A stretch of DNA of 64,000 bases, taken from contig NZ_BJMN01000047.1 of NCBI RefSeq assembly GCF_006539185.1, positions 1 through 64,000 of the forward strand, in the 5' to 3' direction. The position numbers and the translations under genes are program-made. This DNA comes from Streptomyces gardneri. GTDB lineage: Bacteria > Actinomycetota > Actinomycetes > Streptomycetales > Streptomycetaceae. The notes beneath the pieces were generated by a model. It was given only the letters and a program-made list of their open reading frames with translations. It was not told the DNA's origin and did no database searches. Position 1 is the first letter of the stretch; every line of letters begins with the position of its first letter. Below, piece by piece: positions 8,087 through 16,442 of this stretch.

Positions 8087-9018
8087 GCACCACCACCCTG
8101 ACGAAGAAGGAGGGTGCGGCGCCGGTCGAGGAACCGGTGCTGCGCAAGCCCTCCACCCGCAAGCGGCTCGTCCCGTACTGGCTGCTGCTGCCCGGCATCA
8201 TCTGGCTGCTCGTCTTCTTCGCGCTGCCCCTGGTCTACCAGGCGTCGACCTCGGTCCAGACCGGCTCGCTGGAGCAGGGCTTCCAGGTCACCTGGCACTT
8301 CCAGACGTACTGGGACGCCTTCACCGAGTACTGGCCGCAGTTCGTCCGCTCCCTGCTGTACGCCGGGACCGCGACCCTGCTCTGTCTGCTGCTCGGCTAC
8401 CCGCTGGCGTACCTGATCGCCTTCAAGGCCGGCCGCTGGCGCAACCTGCTCCTGGTCCTCGTCATCGCCCCGTTCTTCACCAGCTTCCTCATCCGGACGC
8501 TCGCGTGGAAGACGATCCTGGCGGACGACAGCCTCGTCGTCGACGTGCTGAACGCCCTGCACGTCCTCGACGTGACCAGCTGGCTCGGCTGGACCGAGGG
8601 CGAGCGCGTCCTCGCCACGCCGATGGCGGTGGTCTGCGGTCTCACGTACAACTTCCTGCCGTTCATGATCCTGCCCCTCTACACCTCCCTGGAGCGGATC
8701 GACGGCCGGCTGCACGAGGCCGCGCAGGACCTCTACGCCTCCCCGGCGACGACCTTCCGCAAGGTGACCTTCCCGCTGTCGATGCCCGGCGTCGTCTCCG
8801 GCACCCTGCTCACCTTCATCCCGGCGAGCGGTGACTACGTCAACGCCGAACTGCTCGGCTCGACCGACACCAAGATGGTCGGCAACGTCATCCAGTCGCA
8901 GTTCCTGCGGGTCCTCGACTACCCGACGGCCGCCGCGCTCTCCTTCATCCTCATGGCGATCGTGCTGGTCATGGTCACCGTCTACATCCGCCGAGCGGGC
9001 ACGGAGGACCTGGTCTGA
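8083..9018 (+). CDS. potB: polyamine ABC transporter permease (PotB-like)
   Basis: A 311-residue inner-membrane permease with about six transmembrane helices, the first being YWLLLPGIIWLLVFFALPLVY. The EAA loop that docks on the ATPase reads EAAQDLYASPATTFRKVTFPLSMPG. The start ATG overlaps the end of potA (ATGA), and the stop overlaps the start of the next permease (TGATG), which fits tight coupling of subunit synthesis. It should form a heterodimer with the PotC-like protein. Confidence 0.92.
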   Translation: MSTTTLTKKEGAAPVEEPVLRKPSTRKRLVPYWLLLPGIIWLLVFFALPLVYQASTSVQTGSLEQGFQVTWHFQTYWDAFTEYWPQFVRSLLYAGTATLLCLLLGYPLAYLIAFKAGRWRNLLLVLVIAPFFTSFLIRTLAWKTILADDSLVVDVLNALHVLDVTSWLGWTEGERVLATPMAVVCGLTYNFLPFMILPLYTSLERIDGRLHEAAQDLYASPATTFRKVTFPLSMPGVVSGTLLTFIPASGDYVNAELLGSTDTKMVGNVIQSQFLRVLDYPTAAALSFILMAIVLVMVTVYIRRAGTEDLV

Positions 9019-9812
9019 TGCGTTGGCTCCGGAAGAACCTCGTCGTCATCGCGGGCCTGCTCACGCTCGCGTACATGATCCTGCCGAACATCGTCGTGAT
9101 GGTGTTCTCGTTCAACAAGCCGAACGGTCGCTTCAACTACTCCTGGCAGCGTTTCTCGCTCGACGCCTGGAAGGACCCCTGCGGCGTCGCCGACATGTGC
9201 GAGTCGCTCTCGCTCTCGCTCCAGCTCGCCGCCTGGGCCACCGTCGGCGCCCTCGTCCTCGGCACGATGATCGCCTTCGCGCTGGTCCGCTACCGCTTCC
9301 GGGCGCGCGGCGCGATCAACTCGCTCATCTTCCTGCCGATGGCGATGCCCGAGGTCGTCATGGCCGCCTCGCTGCTCACGCTCTTCCTCAACATGGGGAT
9401 CGAGCTGGGCTTCTGGACGGTCCTGATCGCCCACATCATGTTCTGTCTGTCGTTCGTCGTGACGGCGGTCAAGGCCCGGGTCATGTCCATGGACCCGCGC
9501 CTGGAGGAAGCCGCGCGCGATCTCTACGCCGGCCCCGTGCAGACCTTCCTGCGCGTGACCCTGCCGATCGCCGCGCCCGGTATCGCCGCCGGCGCACTGC
9601 TCGCCTTCGCGCTCTCGTTCGACGACTTCATCATCACCAACTTCAACGCGGGCTCCACCGTCACCTTCCCCATGTTCGTCTGGGGCTCGGCGCAGCGTGG
9701 AACCCCCGTTCAGATCAACGTCATCGGCACCGCGATGTTCGTCCTCGCGGTACTGATGGTCGTAGCCGGGCAAATCATTACGAACCGGCGCAAGAAAACA
9801 GCAACAGCCTGA
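9018..9812 (+). CDS. potC: polyamine ABC transporter permease (PotC-like)
   Basis: A 264-residue permease with about six membrane helices (first: LVVIAGLLTLAYMILPNIVV) and an EAA loop EAARDLYAGPVQTFLRVTLPIAAPG. The conserved FDDFIITNFN segment near the C-terminus is typical of PotC-like subunits. It completes the binding protein, ATPase and two-permease set. The next gene begins 37 bases after its stop, without a terminator. Confidence 0.92.
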   Translation: MRWLRKNLVVIAGLLTLAYMILPNIVVMVFSFNKPNGRFNYSWQRFSLDAWKDPCGVADMCESLSLSLQLAAWATVGALVLGTMIAFALVRYRFRARGAINSLIFLPMAMPEVVMAASLLTLFLNMGIELGFWTVLIAHIMFCLSFVVTAVKARVMSMDPRLEEAARDLYAGPVQTFLRVTLPIAAPGIAAGALLAFALSFDDFIITNFNAGSTVTFPMFVWGSAQRGTPVQINVIGTAMFVLAVLMVVAGQIITNRRKKTATA

Positions 9813-9849
9813 GCAAAAGGCAGCTCAGGCACCGAAGGAGTTGGAAACC

Positions 9850-11268
9850 ATGGCCCCAGTTGCCATGCGTCTCGCTGCACAATCTCTCTCCGACGCCCAG
9901 CCCGTCCCCTTCTGGCTGGAAGACCCCGGCAAGCCCGGAGCCCTGCCCGCCCTCACCGGCACCGAGAAGTGCGATCTCCTCGTCGTCGGCGGCGGCTACA
10001 GCGGACTGTGGACCGCGCTCCTCGCCAAGGAGCGCGAACCCTCCAGGGATGTCGTACTGATCGAAGGCCGCGAGGTGGGCTGGGCCGCCTCGGGCCGCAA
10101 CGGAGGCTTCTGCGCCGCCTCCCTCACCCACGGCTTCGGCAACGGCCTCGCCCGCTGGCCGGGCGAGCTGCCCAAGCTGGAGGAGCTCGGCGAGCGGAAC
10201 CTCGACGGGATCGAGGAGGCGGTCGCCCGCTACTCCCTGGACTGCGACTTCGAGCGCACCGGCGAGATCGACGTCGCCACCGAGCCGTACCAGGTCGACG
10301 AACTCCACGAGGTGTACGAGGAGATCGACCGGCTCGGCCTCGCGGACGGCCTCGAACTCCTCGACCGGGACGCCGTCCGGGCCGAGGTCGACTCGCCGAC
10401 CTTCCTCGGCGGCCTCTGGGACCGCCGTGGCGTCGCCATGCTCAACCCGGCCAAGCTGGCCTGGGGCCTCAAGCGGGCCTGTCTCGACCTGGGCGTCCGG
10501 ATCTTCGAGAACACCCCCGGCCTGGAGCTGGTCTCCGTCGGCGCGGGCATGGGCGTGCGCACGCCGTACGGCCGGGTCCTCGCCCGCCGGGTCGCGCTCG
10601 GCACCAACGTCTTCCCGTCGCTGGTCAAGCGGGTCCGGCACTACACCGTCCCGGTGTACGACTACGCCCTCATGACCGAGCCGCTCAGCCCCGAGCAGCT
10701 CGCCTCCGTCGGCTGGAAGAACCGGCAGGGCCTCGGCGACTCCGCCAACCAGTTCCACTACTTCCGGATCACGGCCGACAACCGCATCCTGTGGGGCGGC
10801 TACGACGCGATCTACCCCTTCGGCGGGAAGCTCGACGCCGAGATGGACCAGCGCCCGGAGACCTACCTCAAGCTGGCCGAGCACTTCTTCCGCTGCTTCC
10901 CGCAGCTGGAGGGCCTGCGCTTCAGCCACGCCTGGGGCGGCGCGATCGACACCTGCTCGCGCTTCTCGGCCTTCTTCGGTACGGCGTACAAGGGCAAGGT
11001 CGCGTACGCGGCCGGGTTCACCGGCCTCGGCGTCGGCGCGACCCGCTTCGGCGGGGACGTCATGCTCGACCTGCTCGCGGGCGAGCGCACCGAGCGCACC
11101 GAGCTGGACATGGTCCGCTCGAAGCCGCTGCCCTTCCCGCCGGAGCCGATCGCCTGGGCCGGCATCGGCATCACCAAGTGGGCGATGGCCCGCGCCGACG
11201 AGAACGGCGGCCGGCGCAACCTGTGGCTGAAGACCATGGACCGGATGGGCCTGGGCTTCGACAGCTAG
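9850..11268 (+). CDS. FAD-dependent amine oxidase (gamma-glutamylputrescine oxidase-like)
   Basis: A 472-residue DAO/GlyOx-family flavoprotein. The dinucleotide fold DLLVVGGGYSGLWTALLAKE lies near residues 35-60 and is followed by GREVGWAASGRNGGFCAASLTHG, a PuuB/OrdL-like signature; a C-terminal FAD-contact segment reads YAAGFTGLGVGATRFGGD. As the last gene of the polyamine operon it probably oxidises an imported polyamine (or its glutamyl conjugate) to an aminoaldehyde for the dehydrogenase encoded first. No gamma-glutamylputrescine synthetase lies in this window, so free putrescine is also possible. ATG 9850 is used because the GAAGGAG site at 9834-9840 is nine bases away; an in-frame TTG at 9841 touches it directly. 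Confidence 0.85.
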   Translation: MAPVAMRLAAQSLSDAQPVPFWLEDPGKPGALPALTGTEKCDLLVVGGGYSGLWTALLAKEREPSRDVVLIEGREVGWAASGRNGGFCAASLTHGFGNGLARWPGELPKLEELGERNLDGIEEAVARYSLDCDFERTGEIDVATEPYQVDELHEVYEEIDRLGLADGLELLDRDAVRAEVDSPTFLGGLWDRRGVAMLNPAKLAWGLKRACLDLGVRIFENTPGLELVSVGAGMGVRTPYGRVLARRVALGTNVFPSLVKRVRHYTVPVYDYALMTEPLSPEQLASVGWKNRQGLGDSANQFHYFRITADNRILWGGYDAIYPFGGKLDAEMDQRPETYLKLAEHFFRCFPQLEGLRFSHAWGGAIDTCSRFSAFFGTAYKGKVAYAAGFTGLGVGATRFGGDVMLDLLAGERTERTELDMVRSKPLPFPPEPIAWAGIGITKWAMARADENGGRRNLWLKTMDRMGLGFDS

Positions 11269-11313
11269 GACCCGCTGGAACCTGCTGGAACCCGCGCGTC
11301 CTGCCGGTACGGG

Positions 11314-11343
11314 GCGGGGTCACGGCGTCCGCCGTGGCCCCGC
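11314..11343. terminator. bidirectional terminator hairpin
   Basis: Thirteen-base arms (GCGGGGTCACGGC and GCCGTGGCCCCGC) pair with one G-U wobble around a four-base loop. The hairpin overlaps the last codons of the MMPL gene on the minus strand and follows the amine oxidase gene on the plus strand, so it may serve both. Confidence 0.75.
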
Positions 11344-13692
11344 CGCGCCGTTCGTACCCGCCTGCGCCAGCTCGCCCTCGCCCTCGGTGTCGACGTGCGG
11401 CAGGATCCTGTCCAGCCAGCGAGGCGTCCACCAGGCCCACTTCCCGAGCAGGGTCATCACGGCGGGCACGAGCAGCAGCCGCGCGACCGTCGCGTCGATG
11501 AGCACGCTCGCGGCCAGGCCGAGCCCCATCATCTTGATCACGATGCTGTCGTTGAGGACGAAGGCCGCGAAGACGCTGACCATGATGAGCGCCGCGCAGG
11601 TGATGACCCGCGCGGTGATCTCCAGGGCGTGCGCCACGCTCCCCTTCGCGTCGCCGGTGCGCAGCCACGCCTCGTGGACCCGGGACAGCAGGAAGATCTC
11701 GTAGTCCATGCTCAGGCCGAAGACGATGGCGAACATCATCATCGGCACGTAGCTCTCGATGGGCACGTCTCCGTTGACCCCGAGCGCCGGGCCGCCCCAG
11801 CCCCACTGGAAGACGGCGACGACGACGCCGTACGAGGCGGCGATGGACAGCAGGTTGAGCACCGCCGCCTTGAGCGCCACGAGCGGGCCCCGGAAGACGA
11901 TCAGGATGACGAGGAACGCGAGCGCGACGACCACGGCGATGATGAGCAGGAGCCGCCCGGAGACGATCTCCAGGAAGTCGACCTGCGCGGCGGTGGTGCC
12001 GGTGACGTAGGTGGCCGCGGTGGTGCCCTCGACCGCCTGCGGGAGGACGTCGTCGGACAGGTGCTCGGTCAGGGAGGTCGTGGACTCGTCCTGCGGGGCG
12101 GCGACCGAATAGGCCGTGGCGATCAGGACGTCGCCGTCCGAGGTCGGGGTGAGCGGGGTGATCAGGGCGGCGTCGGGGACGCCGGTGAGCGCCTTCTGGG
12201 CCTGGCTCGCCAGGGCGGAGCGGTCGGCCGCGGGGACCGAGGTCTGGTCGATGACCAGCGTCAGGGGCCCGTTGGAGCCGGGGCCGAAGGCCGAGGACAT
12301 CAGGTCGAAGGCGCGCCGGTCGGTGAAGGACTCCGGGTCCGCGCCGTCGCCGATGTGGCCGAGCTGGATGGAGAACAGCGGGATGGAGAGGATGGCGAGG
12401 ACGGCGACGCCGGCGCTCAGGAACCACCAGGGACGGCGCTCCACGCGGAGCGCGTAGCGGTGCCAGGTGCCGTGCACCTCACCGGGCTGCACCTCACCGG
12501 GCTGCGCCGCGCCGGGTCGCGTCTCTCCGGGCGCGTCGCCGGGCGTCGGGTCCGTCTCGGCTACGGGGGTGCCGATGTGCAGCCGGTCGATGCGGCGGCC
12601 GATGAGCCCGAGCATCGCCGGGACGAGCGTGAGGGCTCCGGCGACCGCCGTGACCACGGTGGACGTCGCCGCGAGGCCGAGCAGTCCGATGAAACTCAGC
12701 CCGGAGACCCACAGTCCGGAGAGGGCGATGATGACGGTGCAGCCCGAGACGAGGACGGCCCGGCCGCTGGTCGCGGTGGCCAGGCCGGCCGCCATGACCG
12801 GGTCCTGGCCGTTCATCAGCAGCTGCCGGTGCCGGGTGATCAGGAAGAGCGCGTAGTCGATGCCGACGCCGATGCCGATCATCGTGGCCAGGGTCGGCGA
12901 GACGGTCGCGAAGGTCCAGACGGAGGCGAGGAGACCGAGCACCGCGAGGCCGCAGATGGCCGCCACCAGGGCGGTGACCAGGGGCAGCACGGCGGCGATG
13001 AGGCTGCCGAAGCCGATGATCAGGACGACGATCGCGACCCCGAAGCCGATCGCCTCGCTGACCCGGTCGTCCGCCTCGGGCCGGGCCAGCTCGCCCAGCG
13101 AACCGCCGTACTCGACCTGCACCCCGGCGGCGCGCAGGGGCTCCACCGCGCTGTCCACCCCCGTCAGGTAGTCGTCGCCGAGGGTGCCGGGCTGGACGTC
13201 GAATCGGACGGTGATGTACGCGGTCTTGCCGTCCGTGGACAGCGGGCCGACGTTCGGGGTGCCCGGGGGAGGGGAGGGCGGCGTGCTGCCGGGGGCCGGG
13301 AGGGGGTCCGTGGCGTTCAGGACGTGCGGAAGCTTCTTCAGCGAGGCGACCGCGGACGAGATCTGGTCGCTGACGCCCGTGAGCGGCTTGGCGCCGTCGT
13401 ACAGCACCACCTGCGCGCTGTAGCCGCCGGCGGCGGGCTCGTGCGCGCGCAGCACGTCGAGCCCGTCCTGGGACTGGGTGCCGGGCAGCGCGTAGTTGTC
13501 CGAGTACTCGCCGCCGTACGCGTGGTTCAGCCCCATCAGGGCGCCCAGGGCCACCACCCAGGCGGCCAGCACGACGACGAAGTGGCGGGCCGACCACTCG
13601 CCCGTCCGCCGCAGCAACCCCTTGCGGGAGGCCCTGCCGGCCGGTGCGGCACCACCCGGTGCTGTACCACCCGATGACTGCGGAAACGGCAT
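11320..13692 (-). CDS. MMPL family transporter
   Basis: A 790-residue RND-superfamily membrane protein of the MMPL type. It has an N-terminal helix (FVVVLAAWVVALGALMGLNH), a first extracytoplasmic loop, a six-helix block starting near VAIVVLIIGFGSLIAAVLPL with the sequence MIGIGVGIDYALFLITRHRQ, a second large loop, and a second helix block with GLSMDYEIFLLSRVHEAW. The repeated G-hDY-hFhh-R pattern is the proton-relay signature. Such proteins export lipids, siderophores or natural products. The ATG at 13692 has a GGGGAG ribosome site; further upstream in frame there is only Arg/Pro-rich noise. Cargo unknown. Confidence 0.92.
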   Translation of the reverse strand: MPFPQSSGGTAPGGAAPAGRASRKGLLRRTGEWSARHFVVVLAAWVVALGALMGLNHAYGGEYSDNYALPGTQSQDGLDVLRAHEPAAGGYSAQVVLYDGAKPLTGVSDQISSAVASLKKLPHVLNATDPLPAPGSTPPSPPPGTPNVGPLSTDGKTAYITVRFDVQPGTLGDDYLTGVDSAVEPLRAAGVQVEYGGSLGELARPEADDRVSEAIGFGVAIVVLIIGFGSLIAAVLPLVTALVAAICGLAVLGLLASVWTFATVSPTLATMIGIGVGIDYALFLITRHRQLLMNGQDPVMAAGLATATSGRAVLVSGCTVIIALSGLWVSGLSFIGLLGLAATSTVVTAVAGALTLVPAMLGLIGRRIDRLHIGTPVAETDPTPGDAPGETRPGAAQPGEVQPGEVHGTWHRYALRVERRPWWFLSAGVAVLAILSIPLFSIQLGHIGDGADPESFTDRRAFDLMSSAFGPGSNGPLTLVIDQTSVPAADRSALASQAQKALTGVPDAALITPLTPTSDGDVLIATAYSVAAPQDESTTSLTEHLSDDVLPQAVEGTTAATYVTGTTAAQVDFLEIVSGRLLLIIAVVVALAFLVILIVFRGPLVALKAAVLNLLSIAASYGVVVAVFQWGWGGPALGVNGDVPIESYVPMMMFAIVFGLSMDYEIFLLSRVHEAWLRTGDAKGSVAHALEITARVITCAALIMVSVFAAFVLNDSIVIKMMGLGLAASVLIDATVARLLLVPAVMTLLGKWAWWTPRWLDRILPHVDTEGEGELAQAGTNGAAGPRRTP

Positions 13693-13897
13693 GGGTACTC
13701 CCCGTAACGAGGCCGGTGCGACTGGGCAGGACGGAGGCCCATACGAACACGGCGGGCCGGGCGACCGAGGGAGCCCGCCCACCCGGCCCGTCGCCGTCCA
13801 CCCGATCGGACGCCCGCGGCACGTCACGTGAGCCGGATCACTTTCAACTGATGGTCCGAAGTCGCGTAAGAGAAGACGCCGACCCCGCTCTCTCCGG

Positions 13898-13914
13898 GTG
13901 GACACCGTGTCCAC
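13898..13914. promoter_or_regulatory. inverted repeat upstream of the small unknown gene
   Basis: GTGGACA-CCG-TGTCCAC is a perfect 7-base-arm palindrome ending 20 bases before the ATG at 13935, in the divergent spacer with the MMPL gene. Size and position suit a dimeric repressor site. The regulator is unknown. Confidence 0.45.
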
Positions 13915-13934
13915 ACGGAAGGGAGACCGTTGCG

Positions 13935-14417
13935 ATGACTGGTACGGGGGCCACGGGCGGCGCCAGGAGTGCGGTGGAGTGGCTGGCATCGGTGGCACCG
14001 GATCCCGATGCCTGCCGGTGGGAGTGGGAGCGCAACCCCCACGGGGTCGCGCTGCTGCCCGCCGGCCGGCGCTGGGACGTCCTGATCCTGCCGGGGGAGC
14101 TCGGCTATCCCACCCTCGACGTGCTGAGCCGCCTGGTGGACCGGCCGGGACCGGTCCTCGCCGACTTCGGCGACGCCCGGATCGGCTTCTTCGTCCCGCC
14201 GGGCACCGCCGCCCGCTGGCTCGGCACCGGGGTGCGCAGCGCGGGCTCCGGCACCTGGATCGTCGTCCCGTACCCGGGACGGGCGACCGGTGGAGTCCGC
14301 TGGCTGGTGGCGCCGGACGGGATGGGCACCCTCAACGACACCTCGCTCCTGGAGCTGGCGATGCACGAGGCGGCAGGCCGACTGGCCGGGGGAGAAGGGG
14401 GATCGCCCGGGGCCTGA
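13935..14417 (+). CDS. hypothetical protein, possible primase/polymerase-like fragment
   Basis: A 160-residue soluble protein that I cannot assign with confidence. It contains WERNPHGVALLPAGRRWDVLILP, PVLADFGDARIGFFVPPGTAARW and GTWIVVPYPGRATGGVRWLVAPDG. From memory, this resembles the short N-terminal bifunctional primase/polymerase-like proteins often annotated in Streptomyces, but the acidic catalytic motif of a true prim-pol is not obvious. The start is set by the GAAGGGAG ribosome site before ATG 13935; longer in-frame reading crosses the palindrome and antisense MMPL sequence. It lies between a divergent MMPL gene and the chitinase gene. Confidence 0.7.
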   Translation: MTGTGATGGARSAVEWLASVAPDPDACRWEWERNPHGVALLPAGRRWDVLILPGELGYPTLDVLSRLVDRPGPVLADFGDARIGFFVPPGTAARWLGTGVRSAGSGTWIVVPYPGRATGGVRWLVAPDGMGTLNDTSLLELAMHEAAGRLAGGEGGSPGA

Positions 14418-14460
14418 CATGCATCGGGAGCGGCGGCGGCGCGAGTCCGGCACGAGACAG

Positions 14461-14492
14461 AGGTCTTGACCACTTGATTGGTCTGGACCATG
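14461..14492 (+). promoter_or_regulatory. paired DasR-like (dre) elements and chitinase promoter region
   Basis: TGGTCTGGACCA (14479-14490) differs at one position from the DasR consensus core TGGTCTAGACCA. A second, weaker copy, AGGTCTTGACCA (14461-14472), lies 18 bases upstream as a direct repeat. Paired 12-base direct repeats in this position are known for Streptomyces chitinase promoters. A possible -35 TTGACC (14466-14471) overlaps the upstream copy. This suggests repression by DasR relieved by glucosamine 6-phosphate. Binding itself is inferred. Confidence 0.7.
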
Positions 14493-14541
14493 CTGTGGCG
14501 CGCTTGCTCCACCTCGAATTCCCCCACCCCCGGAGGCAGTT

Positions 14542-16347
14542 GTGGACCGCACCAGACCCCTCACCCTGCTGTTGGCGGGCGCCCTCGCCGCCGGCGGGCT
14601 CCTGGCCCTCACCCCCGCGGCGGCCGTGGCCGCCGACGCCGAGGTCGCCCGCAACGGCGGCTTCGAGGCCGGCCTCGACGGCTGGACCTGCACGGCGGGC
14701 AGCGGCGCCGTCGTCTCGTCGCCCGTACACGGCGGGACGAAGGCGCTCCAGGCCACCCCGGCGGGCAGCGACAACGCCAAGTGCTCCCAGACCGTCACCG
14801 TCAAGCCCAACTCCTCGTACGAGCTGAGCGGCTGGGTCCGCGGCAGCTACGTCTACCTCGGCGCCTCCGGCACCGGCACCACCGACGTCTCCACCTGGAC
14901 CGCCTCCGCCCCCGCCTGGCAGCGGCTCTCGACCAGGTTCGCGACGGGCGCCTCGACCACCTCGGTGACGATCTACACCCACGGCTGGTACGGCACCCCC
15001 GCCTACCAGGCCGACGACCTCTCCCTCTTCGGCCCCGGCGGCGACCCGGTCCAGCTCCCGGCCGCCCCCACCGGCCTCGCCGCGGGCTCCCCGACCTCCA
15101 CCACCGTGCCGCTGACCTGGACCGCGGTCTCGGGCGCCACCTCGTACCACGTCTACCGGGGTACGACGAAGGTCCAGACGGTCACCGGCACCTCGGCCAC
15201 CGTCACCGGGCTCACGGCCTCCACCCCGTACACCTTCCAGGTCACCGCCGCGAACAGCGGCGGCGAATCCCCGAAGTCGGCCGCCGTGACCGCCACCACC
15301 ACCAGCGGCGGCGGGGGCGACAACCCCGGCCTGCCCGCGCACGCCCTCGTCGGCTACCTCCACGCCAGCTTCGCCAACGGCTCCGGCTACACCCGCATGG
15401 CCGACGTCCCCGACTCCTGGGACGTCATCAACCTCGCCTTCGGCGAACCGACCTCCGTGACCTCAGGCGACATCCGCTTCAGCCTCTGCCCCGCCACCGA
15501 ATGCCCGAACGTCGAGTCCGTCGCGGACTTCAAGGCGGCGATCAAGGCCAAGCAGGCCGCGGGCAAGAAGGTCCTCATCTCCATCGGCGGCCAGAACGGC
15601 CAGGTCCAGCTCTCCACCACCGCCGCCCGCGACACCTTCGTCTCCTCCGTCTCGAAGATCATCGACGAGTACGGACTCGACGGCCTCGACATCGACTTCG
15701 AGGGCCACTCCCTCTCGCTCCAGACCGGCGACACCGACTTCCGGAACCCGACGAGCCCGGTCATCGTCAACCTGATCCAGGCGGTCAAGACCCTCAAGGC
15801 CAAGTACGGCGCCGGCTTCGTCCTGACGATGGCCCCGGAGACCTTCTTCGTCCAGCTCGGCTACCAGTACTACGGCTCCGGCCCCTGGGGCGGCCAGGAC
15901 CCGCGCGCGGGCGCCTACCTCCCGGTCATCCACGCCCTGCGCGACGACCTCACCCTGCTGCACGTCCAGGACTACAACTCGGGCTCCATCATGGGCCTCG
16001 ACAACCAGTACCACTCGATGGGCGGCGCCGACTTCCACATCGCCATGACCGACATGCTGCTCACCGGCTTCCCGGTCGCGGGCAACAGCGAGCGCTTCTT
16101 CCCGGCGCTCCGCCCCGAGCAGGTCGCCATCGGCCTCCCGGCCTCCACCCAGGCGGGCAACGGCCACACCAGCCCGGCGGAGGTCGACAAGGCCCTGGAC
16201 TGCCTGACGAAGAAGACCAACTGCGGCTCGTACCAGACCCACGGCACCTGGCCCGCCCTGCGCGGCCTGATGACCTGGTCGATCAACTGGGACCGCTACA
16301 ACCAGTGGCAGTTCTCGCAGAACTTCGACGCCTACAACTGGAGCTGA
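14542..16347 (+). CDS. secreted chitinase, GH18, with carbohydrate-binding and FnIII domains
   Basis: A 601-residue secreted enzyme. The signal peptide (about residues 1-31) ends near AAAVAADA. It is followed by a beta-rich carbohydrate-binding module (about 33-172, starting EVARNGGFEAGLDGW), a fibronectin type III domain (about 175-260, ending PYTFQVTAANSGGES), a Gly-rich linker, and a GH18 barrel to the C-terminus. The catalytic motif DGLDIDFE lies at residues 380-387, with Glu387 as acid/base; the strand SIGGQNG precedes it. It hydrolyses chitin, feeding N-acetylglucosamine metabolism. The GTG start has a CGGAGG site eight bases upstream. DasR-like sites lie just upstream. Confidence 0.95.
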   Translation: MDRTRPLTLLLAGALAAGGLLALTPAAAVAADAEVARNGGFEAGLDGWTCTAGSGAVVSSPVHGGTKALQATPAGSDNAKCSQTVTVKPNSSYELSGWVRGSYVYLGASGTGTTDVSTWTASAPAWQRLSTRFATGASTTSVTIYTHGWYGTPAYQADDLSLFGPGGDPVQLPAAPTGLAAGSPTSTTVPLTWTAVSGATSYHVYRGTTKVQTVTGTSATVTGLTASTPYTFQVTAANSGGESPKSAAVTATTTSGGGGDNPGLPAHALVGYLHASFANGSGYTRMADVPDSWDVINLAFGEPTSVTSGDIRFSLCPATECPNVESVADFKAAIKAKQAAGKKVLISIGGQNGQVQLSTTAARDTFVSSVSKIIDEYGLDGLDIDFEGHSLSLQTGDTDFRNPTSPVIVNLIQAVKTLKAKYGAGFVLTMAPETFFVQLGYQYYGSGPWGGQDPRAGAYLPVIHALRDDLTLLHVQDYNSGSIMGLDNQYHSMGGADFHIAMTDMLLTGFPVAGNSERFFPALRPEQVAIGLPASTQAGNGHTSPAEVDKALDCLTKKTNCGSYQTHGTWPALRGLMTWSINWDRYNQWQFSQNFDAYNWS

Positions 16348-16373
16348 CGGTCAGTCCAGAAGCTCACCGAACA

Positions 16374-16401
16374 GCCGGGCCGCGACCCGCGAGGGCCCGG
16401 C
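16374..16401. terminator. terminator hairpin after the chitinase gene
   Basis: Eight-base GC arms (GCCGGGCC and GGCCCGGC) with a 12-base loop lie 27 bases after the chitinase stop and before the convergent PAP2 gene. Inferred from position. Confidence 0.6.
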
Positions 16402-16442
16402 CCGGCACGTTCACCGAGCACCGCCCGTCAGGAGAGGGAGGG

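Noticed and set aside
9841..9849. TTG start three codons upstream for the amine oxidase
   Set aside because: It touches the GAAGGAG ribosome site, leaving no spacing; ATG 9850 fits.
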